Positions 19,142 through 27,541 of a DNA stretch of 64,000 bases are shown in pieces. The DNA comes from Peptoniphilaceae bacterium AMB_02. GTDB taxonomy: Bacteria > Bacillota > Clostridia > Tissierellales > Peptoniphilaceae. The position numbers and the translations under genes were made by a program. The stretch spans positions 682,001-746,000 of the forward strand of contig CP143259.1 in NCBI GenBank assembly GCA_036321625.1, in the 5' to 3' direction. Position 1 is the first letter of the stretch. Every line of letters begins with the position of its first letter. The notes below the pieces were generated by a model. That model searched no databases. It was not told the DNA's origin and saw nothing but the letters and a program-made list of their open reading frames with translations.

Positions 19142-19615
19142 ATGACTAATATAATATCTGGATACTTTATGAAACTTATGACGGTTTACCGTTATCCATA
19201 CAGTTTAATAGATAATAAATTTTTAAATACCGAGTATTTAGCGATACTCTATGGAGTTCCATTCATAATATCGATGTATTTACTCTTCGCGAAACAGAAT
19301 TCTGTAAATGGGGTTTTCTATGAATTATTTGCGGTCATAATGTCTTTTGTGCCTTTTATGTTTGTAACAGAAAGCTATTTTCTAAGGAACACTAATTATC
19401 AGCAGATTGTAGGCATTGATACTATAGCACTATGTTTAATGTTCTTTATGACTAGCATGTATTTTATATATATTCTATGCAGACTGTTTATCAGATTGAA
19501 AGAAAGGTTGAATATCTGGAAGAGGGGTATGATTATCGTAGGATTAATATATACAGTCTCTCTAATACCAATATATATACGAAACTTTGTAATACTGGTA
19601 AGTTACTATCTTTAA
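19142..19615 (+). CDS. Multi-spanning membrane protein of unknown function
   Basis: I do not recognise this 157-residue protein. It has four hydrophobic segments separated by short loops (around residues 30-50, 57-75, 92-115 and 130-155) and no recognisable enzyme motif. ATG 19142 is preferred over an in-frame ATG at 19127 because AAAGGA lies 7 bases upstream. A TATAAT box at 19045-19050 could serve as its promoter. A terminator-like hairpin (GCCGGG/CCTGGC followed by a T-run near 19700) follows. It stands between the thi operon and an insertion sequence, in an accessory region. Confidence 0.6.
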   Translation: MTNIISGYFMKLMTVYRYPYSLIDNKFLNTEYLAILYGVPFIISMYLLFAKQNSVNGVFYELFAVIMSFVPFMFVTESYFLRNTNYQQIVGIDTIALCLMFFMTSMYFIYILCRLFIRLKERLNIWKRGMIIVGLIYTVSLIPIYIRNFVILVSYYL

Positions 19616-19679
19616 TTTCTTAGTAATCAAGTTAATTTTTATGTTACAGGAATTGGAGACTTACTAAATGGAGTTTAAA

Positions 19680-19715
19680 AGGCCGGGATTATTATGACCT
19701 GGCTTTTTTCTTTCT
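19680..19715 (+). terminator. Terminator-like hairpin before the ISL3-type element
   Basis: GCCGGG and CCTGGC pair (one G-T wobble) and are followed by TTTTTTC. The remaining stretch up to 19815 is AT-rich, with short repeats of ACCAAT or CCAAT and no coding signal that I can support. Confidence 0.65.
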
Positions 19716-19815
19716 TTTTTTATAATGTGTTACCAATGTTTTACCAATCTACAAAAACTGTCGCCAATTTACAAGTATATTTAGAATAATCAGTAAAAAT
19801 CAAAAAACGACCAAA

Positions 19816-19823
19816 TGTTTAAA
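19816..19823 (+). repeat. Target-site duplication, left copy (ISL3-type element)
   Basis: TGTTTAAA directly precedes the left inverted repeat and is repeated exactly at 21327-21334. Confidence 0.85.
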
Positions 19824-21326
19824 GGCTCTATAATTTATAGTGTTGGTGAAGAAATATTAGTTTCTTTGCTGGCACTATTTTCTTTTTAAAAAATAAAGAC
19901 ATAGTGACCAATTTCCTTTATAATTTAATCACTACAACAAAAAAATAAGGAGGCCACTATGTCTATTAGTAATTATATCTTAAATTTATTAGATTTAAAA
20001 GATGAAAATATTGAGATTTTTGAAAATGTCGAGAAGATTAAAAAGAAGAATATCTCTTACAATTTGATTTTTGGCCGGCTTACCTATAATGCTTCTGTTT
20101 GTCCCGTTTGTGGTAACGTGCATAGCCCAAGCATTATTAAACACGGCACTAAGTCTTCTGATATTAAACTTCTTCCTTTTAATGGCGAACCTACTTTCTT
20201 GAGACTTAAAAAGCAGAGATTTTTATGTAAGGAGTGTAATTCTACTTTTATAGCTGAAACTGATATTGTTAAAAAGAATTGTTTTATTTCTAATAGAGTA
20301 AAAGCTCATATTACAACTAATTTGACCATGAAAGTAAGTGAAAAAGATATTGCTAATTTACATTATGTTTCTCATTCTACGGTGTCTAAATGTGTAGATC
20401 AAGCTTTTGAACAGTTTAAGCCTAATTATCAGTTTTTACCAGAACATTTATGTTTTGATGAGTTTAAATCCACAAAAACCGCTAAAGGATCTATGAGCTT
20501 TATTTTCTGTGATGCTATTACTCATGATATTATCGATATTGTTGAAAACAGGCAATTACACTATCTTAAGCGCTATTTTTCTAGGTTTAGTGAATGTGCT
20601 AGAGAATCGGTTAAAAGTATATGTATAGATATGTATCAGCCATACATTAGTCTAATTTCTGATCTTTTCCCTAATGCTAAGATAGTATTTGATAAGTTCC
20701 ATATAGTTAACCACTTATCTAGAGCATTGAACAAAACAAGAATAGAAGTTATGAATGGTTTTTCTAAGTATTCTATGGAATACAAAAGGTTAAAAAGGTA
20801 TTGGAAGCTGATACAAAAGCCTTATTTAAAGCTTAATTCTACAGGTTTTAGAAAGTGGATACATTTTGAAAGATGGAAAAGTGCTAGAGATGTGGTTATG
20901 GATAGTATTAGTGTCAACAAAACACTTCTAAATACTTATGATTGTTATCAGATTCTTTTAAAGGATGTAGAAAACGGAGATATTGCCTCCTTAAAGGCAC
21001 ATTTAGAATATTATTCAGATGAGGTATCAGATGCTATGAAAACTAGTATTAACACGCTTTTAAAGGACTTTGAGTACGTAAAAAATTGCTTAGAAGTGAA
21101 TGTTACAAATGGATGTTTAGAAGGTATTAATAATTTTATTAAGTGTTTAAAAAGAGTTGCTTTCGGATACAGGTCGTACTATCATTTTAGGAATCGAATA
21201 TTAATTTGCAAGAAAATGATAGTACCAAAAGACACTGTAAGTGTAAAAAAACGTCAGGCAGCTAACGCTGCCTGACATTAATAGTTTGTGATTAATTTAT
21301 ATACCAACACTATTTGACAAAGAACC
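19824..21326 (+). mobile_element. ISL3-type insertion sequence, complete, with target duplication
   Basis: The element is 1503 bases. Its imperfect terminal inverted repeats are about 24 bp: GGCTCTATAATTTATAGTGTTGGT on the left, in two parts at 19824-19835 and 19836-19847, matches the right end read in reverse, with AATAGTGTTGGT-like inner halves shared. The flanks are an exact 8-bp direct repeat, TGTTTAAA, at 19816-19823 and 21327-21334. Eight-base duplications are typical for ISL3. One intact transposase gene fills it. Confidence 0.9.
19959..21275 (+). CDS. ISL3 family transposase
   Basis: The 438-residue product has an N-terminal zinc-ribbon (CPVCGNVHSP near residue 48 and CKECNS near 90), a helix-turn-helix region around residues 115-150, and a DDE domain. 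The first aspartate is in CFDEFKS near residue 168, the second in ICIDMYQPY near 228, and the glutamate in NGCLEGINNFIK near 390. These features match ISL3 transposases. It has a strong ribosome binding site, AAGGAGG, is uninterrupted, and so could be active. It cuts and pastes the element bounded by the inverted repeats at 19824 and 21326. Confidence 0.95.
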   Translation: MSISNYILNLLDLKDENIEIFENVEKIKKKNISYNLIFGRLTYNASVCPVCGNVHSPSIIKHGTKSSDIKLLPFNGEPTFLRLKKQRFLCKECNSTFIAETDIVKKNCFISNRVKAHITTNLTMKVSEKDIANLHYVSHSTVSKCVDQAFEQFKPNYQFLPEHLCFDEFKSTKTAKGSMSFIFCDAITHDIIDIVENRQLHYLKRYFSRFSECARESVKSICIDMYQPYISLISDLFPNAKIVFDKFHIVNHLSRALNKTRIEVMNGFSKYSMEYKRLKRYWKLIQKPYLKLNSTGFRKWIHFERWKSARDVVMDSISVNKTLLNTYDCYQILLKDVENGDIASLKAHLEYYSDEVSDAMKTSINTLLKDFEYVKNCLEVNVTNGCLEGINNFIKCLKRVAFGYRSYYHFRNRILICKKMIVPKDTVSVKKRQAANAA

Positions 21327-21334
21327 TGTTTAAA
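21327..21334 (+). repeat. Target-site duplication, right copy (ISL3-type element)
   Basis: TGTTTAAA directly follows the right inverted repeat. The exact match to the left copy indicates simple insertion without later rearrangement. Confidence 0.85.
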
Positions 21335-21349
21335 TTCAGTCGTTTTATA

Positions 21350-21425
21350 TGGAGCCCACTGCCGGAATTGAACCGGCGACCTCTTCCTTACCATGGAAGC
21401 GCTCTACCTACTGAGCTAAGAGGGC
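21350..21425 (-). tRNA. tRNA-Thr (anticodon GGT)
   Basis: On the minus strand the 76-base sequence folds as a cloverleaf: acceptor GCCCTCT/AGTGGGC, D-stem GCTC/GAGC, anticodon stem CTTCC/GGAAG with loop ATGGTAA (anticodon GGT), T-arm GCCGG TTCAATT CCGGC, discriminator T and an encoded CCA. Acceptor pair 5-68 is a U-U mismatch; all other stems pair fully. It reads away from tuf, and its 3' end lies 15 bases from the ISL3-type target duplication. Confidence 0.95.
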
Positions 21426-21529
21426 GTATTTAAGTCAGATATTATTGTACAATGAAATATATATAATGTCAAACCAATTGTAATTTATGTGAAATTAAGT
21501 TATTATATATAATTAGTGATACCTTAATG

Positions 21530-21558
21530 TTGAAGTATGGATATAATAATGATATAAT
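21530..21558 (+). promoter_or_regulatory. Probable promoter of tuf copy 1
   Basis: TTGAAG (21530-21535) and a perfect TATAAT (21553-21558) are spaced by 17 bases, about 40 bases before the tuf start. Confidence 0.7.
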
Positions 21559-21586
21559 CATTTTATTAAAACAATGACTAAACGAT

Positions 21587-22794
21587 TAGGAGGAGAATAA
21601 TGGCTAAAGAAAAATTTGAAAGAACCAAACCGCATGTCAATATAGGAACAATAGGACACGTAGACCACGGTAAAACTACATTGACAGCAGCTATAACTTA
21701 TGTACTAAGCAAGAGATTCGGAACAGGTGAATTTATCGACTATGCACACATAGACAAAGCACCTGAAGAGAGAGAAAGAGGAATCACAATCTCAACATCT
21801 CACGTAGAGTATGAAACAGACAAAAGACACTACGCACACGTAGACTGTCCAGGTCACGCCGACTACGTTAAGAACATGATTACCGGAGCAGCACAAATGG
21901 ACGGAGCAATCCTAGTAGTAAGTGCAGCAGACGGACCAATGCCTCAAACAAGAGAGCATATTCTGTTAGCAAGACAAGTAGGTGTACCAAAGATAGTTGT
22001 TTTCTTAAACAAAGAAGACCAAGTAGACGATGCAGAACTAATCGAATTAGTTGACATGGAAGTAAGAGATCTACTATCAGAATATGACTTTGATGGAGAC
22101 AATACACCAATCGTAGTAGGATCAGCATTAAAAGCATTAGAAGATCCAGACGGAGAGTGGGGAGACAAGATAGTAAAACTAATGGAAGAGGTAGACGAGT
22201 ATATACCACAACCAGAAAGAGATACAGACAAACCATTCTTAATGCCTGTAGAAGACGTATTCTCAATCACAGGAAGAGGAACAGTAGCAACAGGAAGAGT
22301 AGACAGAGGAACAATCAAAGTTGGAGATACAGTAGAAATCGTAGGATTAACTGAAGAGTCAAGACAAGTAGTAGTAACAGGAGTAGAAATGTTCAGAAAA
22401 CTACTTGATCAAGCGGAAGCAGGAGACAACGTAGGACTACTATTAAGAGGTGTACAAAGAAGCGAAATCGAAAGAGGCCAAGTATTAGCTAAACCAGGCT
22501 CAATCAAACCTCATACAAAATTCGAATCAGAAGTATACGTATTAACCAAAGATGAGGGTGGAAGACATACACCATTCTTCTCAGGCTACAGACCACAATT
22601 CTACTTCACAACAACAGACGTAACCGGAGACATCCAGTTAGCAGAAGGCGTAGAAATGGTAGTACCTGGAGACAACGCAAAGTTCACAATAACACTAATC
22701 ACACCAATCGCGATTGAAGAAGGACAAAAGTTCTCAATCAGAGAAGGTGGAAGAACAGTTGGAGCCGGAGTTGTAACTAAGGTTATCGAATAAT
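21587..22794 (+). repeat. tuf direct repeat, copy 1
   Basis: This 1208-base stretch, from the ribosome binding site through the stop codon, is repeated in the same orientation at 44635-45842. By eye I found one difference, G at 21965 against A at 45013. The flanks are unrelated. Confidence 0.9.
21600..22793 (+). CDS. tuf: Elongation factor Tu, copy 1
   Basis: EF-Tu carries aminoacyl-tRNA to the ribosome in a GTP-dependent way. The 397-residue product has the G1 loop GHVDHGKTT, the effector segment RGITIS, G3 [10 protein letters not shown]4 NKED and domains 2 and 3 ending in [10 protein letters not shown]. The protein is identical to copy 2 at 44648. This copy is monocistronic: it has its own promoter and a terminator at 22802-22833, and lies outside the str operon. 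Near-identity at the DNA level points to gene conversion. Confidence 0.98.
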   Translation: MAKEKFERTKPHVNIGTIGHVDHGKTTLTAAITYVLSKRFGTGEFIDYAHIDKAPEERERGITISTSHVEYETDKRHYAHVDCPGHADYVKNMITGAAQMDGAILVVSAADGPMPQTREHILLARQVGVPKIVVFLNKEDQVDDAELIELVDMEVRDLLSEYDFDGDNTPIVVGSALKALEDPDGEWGDKIVKLMEEVDEYIPQPERDTDKPFLMPVEDVFSITGRGTVATGRVDRGTIKVGDTVEIVGLTEESRQVVVTGVEMFRKLLDQAEAGDNVGLLLRGVQRSEIERGQVLAKPGSIKPHTKFESEVYVLTKDEGGRHTPFFSGYRPQFYFTTTDVTGDIQLAEGVEMVVPGDNAKFTITLITPIAIEEGQKFSIREGGRTVGAGVVTKVIE

Positions 22795-22801
22795 AAATAT
22801 T

Positions 22802-22833
22802 AAAGGTGGTGATTATATCACCGCCTTTTCTTT
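22802..22833 (+). terminator. Rho-independent terminator after tuf copy 1
   Basis: AGGTGGTGA pairs with TCACCGCCT (one wobble) and is followed by TTTTCTTT. Confidence 0.8.
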
Positions 22834-22873
22834 ATCCAAAAACCTTTTGCACTAAAGCATAAAAGGGGAAGAT

Positions 22874-22978
22874 ATGAAAAAGAATTTAATATGGATTTTA
22901 AATATACTTATTAAAATTTTGATTCTAATTTTATTTTGTACCGGATTGCTATTAATGATTGCAATCTTTAAAAAATAG
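22874..22978 (+). CDS. 34-residue single-span membrane peptide
   Basis: A short ORF starts at ATG 22874 with AAGGGGAAG just upstream and ends at TAG 22978. The product opens with MKKN, has one long hydrophobic segment of Ile and Leu with a single cysteine (FCTGLLLMIAIF), and ends in KK. The shape is that of a single-pass membrane peptide with positive charges at both ends. It lies between the tuf terminator and an aminotransferase gene 26 bases downstream, so it may share that transcript. Function unknown; too short to assign a family. Confidence 0.45.
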   Translation: MKKNLIWILNILIKILILILFCTGLLLMIAIFKK

Positions 22979-23004
22979 TATATCAGTTATTATGGAGGTT
23001 AATT

Positions 23005-24198
23005 ATGATATCTAAAAAAATGGCATCATTTCTCGGTAAGAGTTCACTTATTCGAGCAATGTTTGAGGAAGGAAAGAAACTAAAAGCGGAGTATGGCTCT
23101 GATAATGTATATGACTTCAGTCTGGGAAACCCCAATGTACCTGCACCTATCGAAGTGAATCGTGCAATTATCGACTTGATCGAAAATGAGGATCCCGTTT
23201 TACTACATGGGTACATGAGTAATCAAGGCTTTGAAGATGTAAGGGAAGTTGTTGCAAATTCACTCAATAAAAAACACGGAACTTCTTTTACTTCAAATAA
23301 TATACTTATGACAGTTGGTGCTGCTGCCGGACTGAATATAATATTTAAAACTCTTTTGGATCCCGGTGACGAAGTAATAGTTTTAAAGCCTTACTTTTTA
23401 GAGTACGGGAATTATGTGAGAAATTATGATGGGGTTTTAGTGGAAGTTGATACCTTAAAGGACAGCTTTATGCCTGATTATGATGCTTTAAAATCAGCTA
23501 TAAATGATAAAACCAAAGCTGTAATAATCAATTCACCTCATAATCCTACCGGAGTGGTTTATTCTGAAGATACGATAGTAAAGATTGCTGAGGTATTGAG
23601 AGCCAAAGAGAGTGAACTCAATAAAACCATATATCTAATCTCAGATGAACCTTACAGAGAGCTAGTATATGATGGGGTCGAAGTTCCATATTTGACCAAG
23701 TACTATGATGATACAATAGTAGCATACTCATATAGCAAGTCTCTATCACTACCGGGTGAGCGTATTGGTTACTTGGTGATACCTGATGAGGCTTCATGTT
23801 CAGAGGATATAATGGGAGCTGCAACAATTGCTAACAGAATAATGGGCTTTGTAAATGCTCCATCTCTTATTCAAAGGGTAATAGGAAAATGTATAGATGC
23901 AGCTGTGGATTTAGATTTTTACGATGTAAACAGAAAACTGCTCTATAATAGATTAAAGGAATTGGGACTGGAATGCGTACTTCCACAAGGAGCTTTCTAT
24001 CTATTCGTAAAATCACCTATAGAAGATGAGAGGATTTTTATTGAAATGGGCAAACAACATAATATACTCATGGTACCGGGGTCTGCGTTTTCTGCACCAG
24101 GATATGTAAGACTTGCATACTGTGTATCTAAAGCCTGTATAGAAAACTCTCTTCCTGCATTTGCGAGCTTAATGGAAGATGTGAAAAATTTACGATAG
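23005..24198 (+). CDS. PLP-dependent aminotransferase, class I/II
   Basis: The 397-residue product is a fold-type I aminotransferase of the aspartate aminotransferase group. Visible features are FSLGNPNVPAP near the start, the NSPHNPTGVVY motif, the SDEPYRELVY aspartate-tyrosine pair, the PLP lysine in SYSKSLSLPGERIGY and the carboxylate-binding arginine in GYVRLAYCVS. The amino acid substrate cannot be told from the sequence. TATGGAGGT precedes the ATG. The acetyltransferase gene downstream starts 50 bases after the stop and may be cotranscribed. Confidence 0.93.
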   Translation: MISKKMASFLGKSSLIRAMFEEGKKLKAEYGSDNVYDFSLGNPNVPAPIEVNRAIIDLIENEDPVLLHGYMSNQGFEDVREVVANSLNKKHGTSFTSNNILMTVGAAAGLNIIFKTLLDPGDEVIVLKPYFLEYGNYVRNYDGVLVEVDTLKDSFMPDYDALKSAINDKTKAVIINSPHNPTGVVYSEDTIVKIAEVLRAKESELNKTIYLISDEPYRELVYDGVEVPYLTKYYDDTIVAYSYSKSLSLPGERIGYLVIPDEASCSEDIMGAATIANRIMGFVNAPSLIQRVIGKCIDAAVDLDFYDVNRKLLYNRLKELGLECVLPQGAFYLFVKSPIEDERIFIEMGKQHNILMVPGSAFSAPGYVRLAYCVSKACIENSLPAFASLMEDVKNLR

Positions 24199-24248
24199 TT
24201 TAGAGTAAGAAATAGGACTTGTTTGTAAACTCGAAAAAGGGTGTTGAA

Positions 24249-24767
24249 ATGAAAATCGATACAAGTAAGATAATTATAAGAGAAGCTGAACCGGATGATG
24301 CAGAACAATTACTGGTATATTTAAAGCAAGTAGGTGGGGAGTCTCGAAACCTCACCTTTGGAGAAGAGGGTTTGTCTTATACCTTGGAACAGGAAACAAA
24401 CTTTTTAGAAAGTCTTAAAAATAATCCCAGAGCGGGTATTTATTTGGCGATTTATGATGAAGAAATAATAGGAAATTGCAGTTTTGATGCTTATTCTAAT
24501 GAGCGTCTCAAGCATAGGGCTAATTTTGCCATAAGTGTAAAAAAAGCATACTGGAGACATGGCATCGGGAGTTTACTTGTTGAGCATATACTTAAAAAGA
24601 TAAAGAATCTTGGATGCAGTCTTGTAACTTTGGAAGTGCTATCTGAAAATTTACCTGCGATTGAATTATACAAAAAGTTTGGGTTTGTAAAATATGGAGA
24701 ACTGGATTCTTTCTTTAAAATAGATGGAGAGCACTTTCCGGCTGTGTATATGAAGCTGGACATTTAA
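24249..24767 (+). CDS. GNAT family N-acetyltransferase
   Basis: The 172-residue product has the GNAT core: IIREAEPDDAEQL at the N-terminus, then AISVKKAYWRHGIGSLLVEHIL containing the acetyl-CoA-binding R/Q-x-x-G-x-G/A pattern as RHGIGS, and the VLSENLPAIELYKKFGF stretch typical of the C-terminal half. It transfers an acetyl group from acetyl-CoA to an unknown amine. ATG 24249 is chosen because AAAGGGTG lies upstream; the in-frame TTG at 24219 has no such site. A strong hairpin follows at 24781. Confidence 0.9.
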   Translation: MKIDTSKIIIREAEPDDAEQLLVYLKQVGGESRNLTFGEEGLSYTLEQETNFLESLKNNPRAGIYLAIYDEEIIGNCSFDAYSNERLKHRANFAISVKKAYWRHGIGSLLVEHILKKIKNLGCSLVTLEVLSENLPAIELYKKFGFVKYGELDSFFKIDGEHFPAVYMKLDI

Positions 24768-24780
24768 TCTTAATATACAG

Positions 24781-24824
24781 AATAATAATCGGTAACTACC
24801 TCTTGGCAGTTACCGATTATTATT
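24781..24824. terminator. Perfect 17-bp hairpin between convergent genes
   Basis: AATAATAATCGGTAACT is followed by a 10-base loop and its exact reverse complement. It serves the convergent acetyltransferase and yjbQ genes, and its right arm covers the first bases of the yjbQ stop codon region (24820-24822). Confidence 0.75.
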
Positions 24825-25236
24825 CACCTATTATTTTAATCAAAACTCTTTTAGCTCTTTTTCCGTCGTATTCTCCGTAAAAGATTTGTTCCCAAGGTCC
24901 GAAATCAAGCCTGCCTTCAGTTATGGCAACTACGACTTCTCTACCCATTATCTGTCTTTTAAGATGAGCATCGGCATTGTCTTCGTAACCATTATGTCTA
25001 TACATATTGTACGGCTTTTCAGGAGCCAGTTTTTCAAGCCAAACTTCAAAGTCATGGTGAAGCCCGGACTCATCGTCGTTTATAAATACTGATGCGGTGA
25101 TGTGCATTGCATTGACCAGTACAAATCCTTCTTTAATTTCACTCTCTCTTATGGCTTCTTGAACATCGCGAGTTATATTTATGTATTCTCTTCTGTCATC
25201 AGTCTTGATAATTAATTCTTTTCTAAATGATTTCAT
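24820..25236 (-). CDS. YjbQ/UPF0047 family protein
   Basis: The 138-residue product matches the YjbQ family throughout its length: the [13 protein letters not shown] helix, [22 protein letters not shown] with conserved histidines and acidic residues, [18 protein letters not shown], and the C-terminal [13 protein letters not shown] motif. Some family members have weak thiamine phosphate synthase activity, and this is of interest because a thi operon is nearby, but the link is only suggestive. It is on the minus strand. Its upstream region ends at the insertion site of the second insertion sequence (target repeat at 25252-25259), so its promoter may be altered. Confidence 0.9.
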   Translation of the reverse strand: MKSFRKELIIKTDDRREYINITRDVQEAIRESEIKEGFVLVNAMHITASVFINDDESGLHHDFEVWLEKLAPEKPYNMYRHNGYEDNADAHLKRQIMGREVVVAITEGRLDFGPWEQIFYGEYDGKRAKRVLIKIIGE

Positions 25237-25251
25237 TTTAACCTCCGAATA

Positions 25252-25259
25252 GTTGATAC
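25252..25259 (+). repeat. Target-site duplication, left copy (second IS)
   Basis: GTTGATAC precedes the left inverted repeat and recurs at 26510-26517. The boundary is uncertain by one base. Confidence 0.8.
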
Positions 25260-26509
25260 CGGTCCGTAAACTTAAAAAAGAATAAGAGTCCAGCCCCCTT
25301 GTGATACAATAGTTTTATCCACAAAACCAGTACTCCCAAGAAAGGAATGAACTCTTATGAATAATAATGTATCACTTATCTGCCCAAGATGCAACAATAA
25401 CTCGTCTTTTTATCGTTACGGCTTTGATTCTCGTGGATATCAAAAATATCTTTGCCGATCATGTAATAGACAGTTTGCACCTAATAATCCAAATACCATA
25501 ATAGGTAAGCTACCTTCAAGAAAATATCAGCCTTGTACTGTTTGTGGTAAGGCTACTTTTCTTCATCATGACTTTACTTACTATAGCAATCTTAGGTGTT
25601 GTGATAAGTCTTGTAATCACTCTTTTAAGGTTTCTAAAGCCATGCCTATTGATTTCCAACCTTACCGGTAAAGACCATTTTAAAGGACTCAGATTTCCTG
25701 TTAATATAGTTTTAAAAGCCATGCACCTTTACTTCATCGGTAAAAACTCTCTTAGAGAGTGTGCTTTTTTGATGAAAACCCTGTTTAATGTGTCAGTTAG
25801 TCACACTACTATCCATAGCTGGGTATCGGGGTTTGCTCCTGCCTTTAAAGAAATTTCAGATTATTTTAAGTCTTATCTAGATCTAAATTCTGATGAGTGG
25901 CATTTGGATGAAACCGTAGTCAAAGTTGCTGGGATTAAATCATATATTTGGTTTGTTGAAGATTCTGAAACCAGGTTTATCGTAGATTTTAACCTATCTC
26001 CTCACAGAAATTCTGATTCTGCTTTTGAGTTGATTAATTCTGCAAAAGAACATGGTTGTCCTAACTCTTTGGTCACTGATCGCTACAGTGCCTATTTAAA
26101 ACCAATTGAGGTCTATTTCCCAGACCAAGAACATATTAGAGTTGAAAGTTTTCACGACGATATTTCAAATAATCTAATTGAATCTTTTCACTCTCAGTTT
26201 AAGTCTTGGTATAAAACAAAGCGTGGTTTTGAAAGCTTTGAAGATGCTAACAATATTATTTCCATGTTTGTTTTCTACTATAATTTTATTAGACCTCATA
26301 GTTCTTTAAACGATATGACTCCTGCTAAAGTAGCTGGTCTTGATATCTCTGAGGCTGAGCAACACAAATATTTGATAGCTGCTTGATTTTTTACTCAAAT
26401 AAGTTAGGCTTTAGTTGAGTAAATAATCTCATCATTATTATAATTATTCGTACTTTTGTGAATATATTCTATTGTTTTTTCTATTCTTTCATTTTAAGTT
26501 TACATTACC
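25260..26509 (+). mobile_element. Insertion sequence with IS1-like zinc finger and IS6-like DDE domain
   Basis: The element is about 1250 bases. The left end GGTCCGTAAACTTAAAA and the right end, which reads GGTAATGTAAACTTAAAA in reverse complement, share a 12-bp core GTAAACTTAAAA. The flanks carry the 8-bp direct repeat GTTGATAC. It contains one transposase gene, split into two frames. It lies between yjbQ (divergent) and the HAD gene. The family name is uncertain: the finger resembles IS1 InsA and the DDE part resembles IS6/IS240. Confidence 0.85.
25357..26386 (+). pseudogene. DDE transposase, split by a frameshift
   Basis: Frame one (25357-25671) encodes two zinc-finger-like CXXC pairs (CPRCNNNSS, CRSCNRQF, then CTVCGKAT and CCDKSCNHSF). 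Frame two, read from about 25650 to 26386, encodes the DDE domain: first Asp in WHLDETVVKV, second in LVTDRYSAY, Glu in NLIESFHSQF. The shift from one to the other needs a +1 step near 25655-25665; removing one C from CAACCTTACC gives a continuous protein (PIDFQLTGKDHF). Known IS1 and IS3 programmed shifts are -1, so a single-base insertion is likelier. The gene is probably inactive unless the shift is tolerated. Confidence 0.85.
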
Positions 26510-26517
26510 GTTGATAC
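26510..26517 (+). repeat. Target-site duplication, right copy (second IS)
   Basis: GTTGATAC follows the right inverted repeat and matches the left copy exactly. Confidence 0.8.
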
Positions 26518-26564
26518 TCTTATTCTATCATATACAGAAAAAAATAATCTATGATTGATACGAT

Positions 26565-26592
26565 TTGAAGGGGATTAATTATATGGTATACT
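26565..26592 (+). promoter_or_regulatory. Possible promoter of the HAD-acyP-NUDIX-arsM operon
   Basis: TTGAAG (26565-26570) and TATACT (26587-26592) are spaced by 16 bases, 35 bases before the first gene. It lies downstream of the IS, so the IS has not separated the operon from it. Confidence 0.55.
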
Positions 26593-26626
26593 AAATTTGT
26601 AGTAAAAAAACAAAACGGGAGGAGCT

Positions 26627-27262
26627 ATGTACGAAAATATACTATTAGATTTAGATGGTACATTGTCAGACAATTCCAAAGGAATCTTTAAGGGTGTTAT
26701 AAAAGCTTTGGAGTATTTTAATATTGATTATTGCGAGAGTGATTTGAATTCGTTCATTGGTCCACCATTATTGGATTCATTTATGATTAAATACAATATG
26801 GACAAGACAAGTGCTTTGAAAGCTGTGGAAGTCTACAGGGAATACTATAGCGTTGACGGCTTGTTTGAGAATACGCTATATGATGGCGTGGAAAAGGTGT
26901 TATCAGTTCTTAAAGAAAGAGGAAAGAAATTATATCTAACTACTGCAAAACCTCAAGTTTTTGCTGAAAAAATAATGATACATTTTGGAGTCGATCATTA
27001 TTTTGATGGGATTTACGGGGCAACTCTAGATACTTCGAGAATCCATAAGGAAGACATCATTAAATATGTGATTATGAATAATAAGCTTGAAAAGAGGGTA
27101 ACAATTATGGTAGGGGACAGATACCACGATATTGAAGGAGCAGATGTAAACGGTATAGATTCGGTTGGCGTTACCTATGGATTTGGGAGCAGGGATGAAC
27201 TATTAGCTTCCGGAGCGGACTTTGTTATTGACGATATCGCAGCACTTCCGGAGATACTTTAG
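26627..27262 (+). CDS. HAD-family phosphatase, phosphoglycolate phosphatase-like
   Basis: The 211-residue product is a haloacid-dehalogenase hydrolase with an alpha-helical cap. Motif I is LLDLDGTLSD (nucleophile Asp8), motif II is the threonine/serine of LTTAKP near residue 106, the lysine is in the RIHKEDII segment and motif IV is MVGDRYHDIEGA. The sequence resembles phosphoglycolate phosphatase or pyrophosphatase-type members, but the substrate is not certain. It opens a tight operon: the acylphosphatase starts 8 bases after its stop. The ribosome binding site GGGAGGAG is strong. Confidence 0.92.
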   Translation: MYENILLDLDGTLSDNSKGIFKGVIKALEYFNIDYCESDLNSFIGPPLLDSFMIKYNMDKTSALKAVEVYREYYSVDGLFENTLYDGVEKVLSVLKERGKKLYLTTAKPQVFAEKIMIHFGVDHYFDGIYGATLDTSRIHKEDIIKYVIMNNKLEKRVTIMVGDRYHDIEGADVNGIDSVGVTYGFGSRDELLASGADFVIDDIAALPEIL

Positions 27263-27270
27263 GTGTATTT

Positions 27271-27540
27271 ATGAAACGATATAGAATTGTATTTGTTGGA
27301 AGGGTGCAAGGAGTCGGTTTTAGATTTAAAAGCATGGAAATTGCAAGAAGACTGGGGTTAACCGGCTATGTTTTTAACGATTATGACGGAACGGTTGTAA
27401 TGGAAGTTCAAGGAAAAGTGGATAGGATAGAGGACTTATGTCAAGGATTGCAAGAGGATCGCTTTATAAGAATTGATAAAATATTCAAGACAGAAATGGA
27501 CTTAAATAAAGATGAGAAAGGTTTTACGATAGGTAATTAA
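27271..27540 (+). CDS. acyP: Acylphosphatase
   Basis: The 89-residue product is a standard acylphosphatase, which hydrolyses the carboxyl-phosphate bond of acyl phosphates such as 1,3-bisphosphoglycerate. The phosphate-binding loop GRVQGVGFR with its catalytic arginine lies near residues 10-18, and the catalytic asparagine is in YVFNDYDGTV near residue 36. Length and motif order are normal. It sits in a four-gene operon whose other members are a HAD phosphatase, a NUDIX hydrolase and an arsM-like methyltransferase. Only one base separates its stop from the next start. Confidence 0.95.
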   Translation: MKRYRIVFVGRVQGVGFRFKSMEIARRLGLTGYVFNDYDGTVVMEVQGKVDRIEDLCQGLQEDRFIRIDKIFKTEMDLNKDEKGFTIGN

Positions 27541-27541
27541 A

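Noticed and set aside
21880-22318. Long antisense ORFs of 124 and 128 codons inside tuf copy 1 (and the same in copy 2)
   Set aside because: They are shadows of the highly biased tuf codon use; no ribosome binding sites and the composition is repetitive Leu or Ser.
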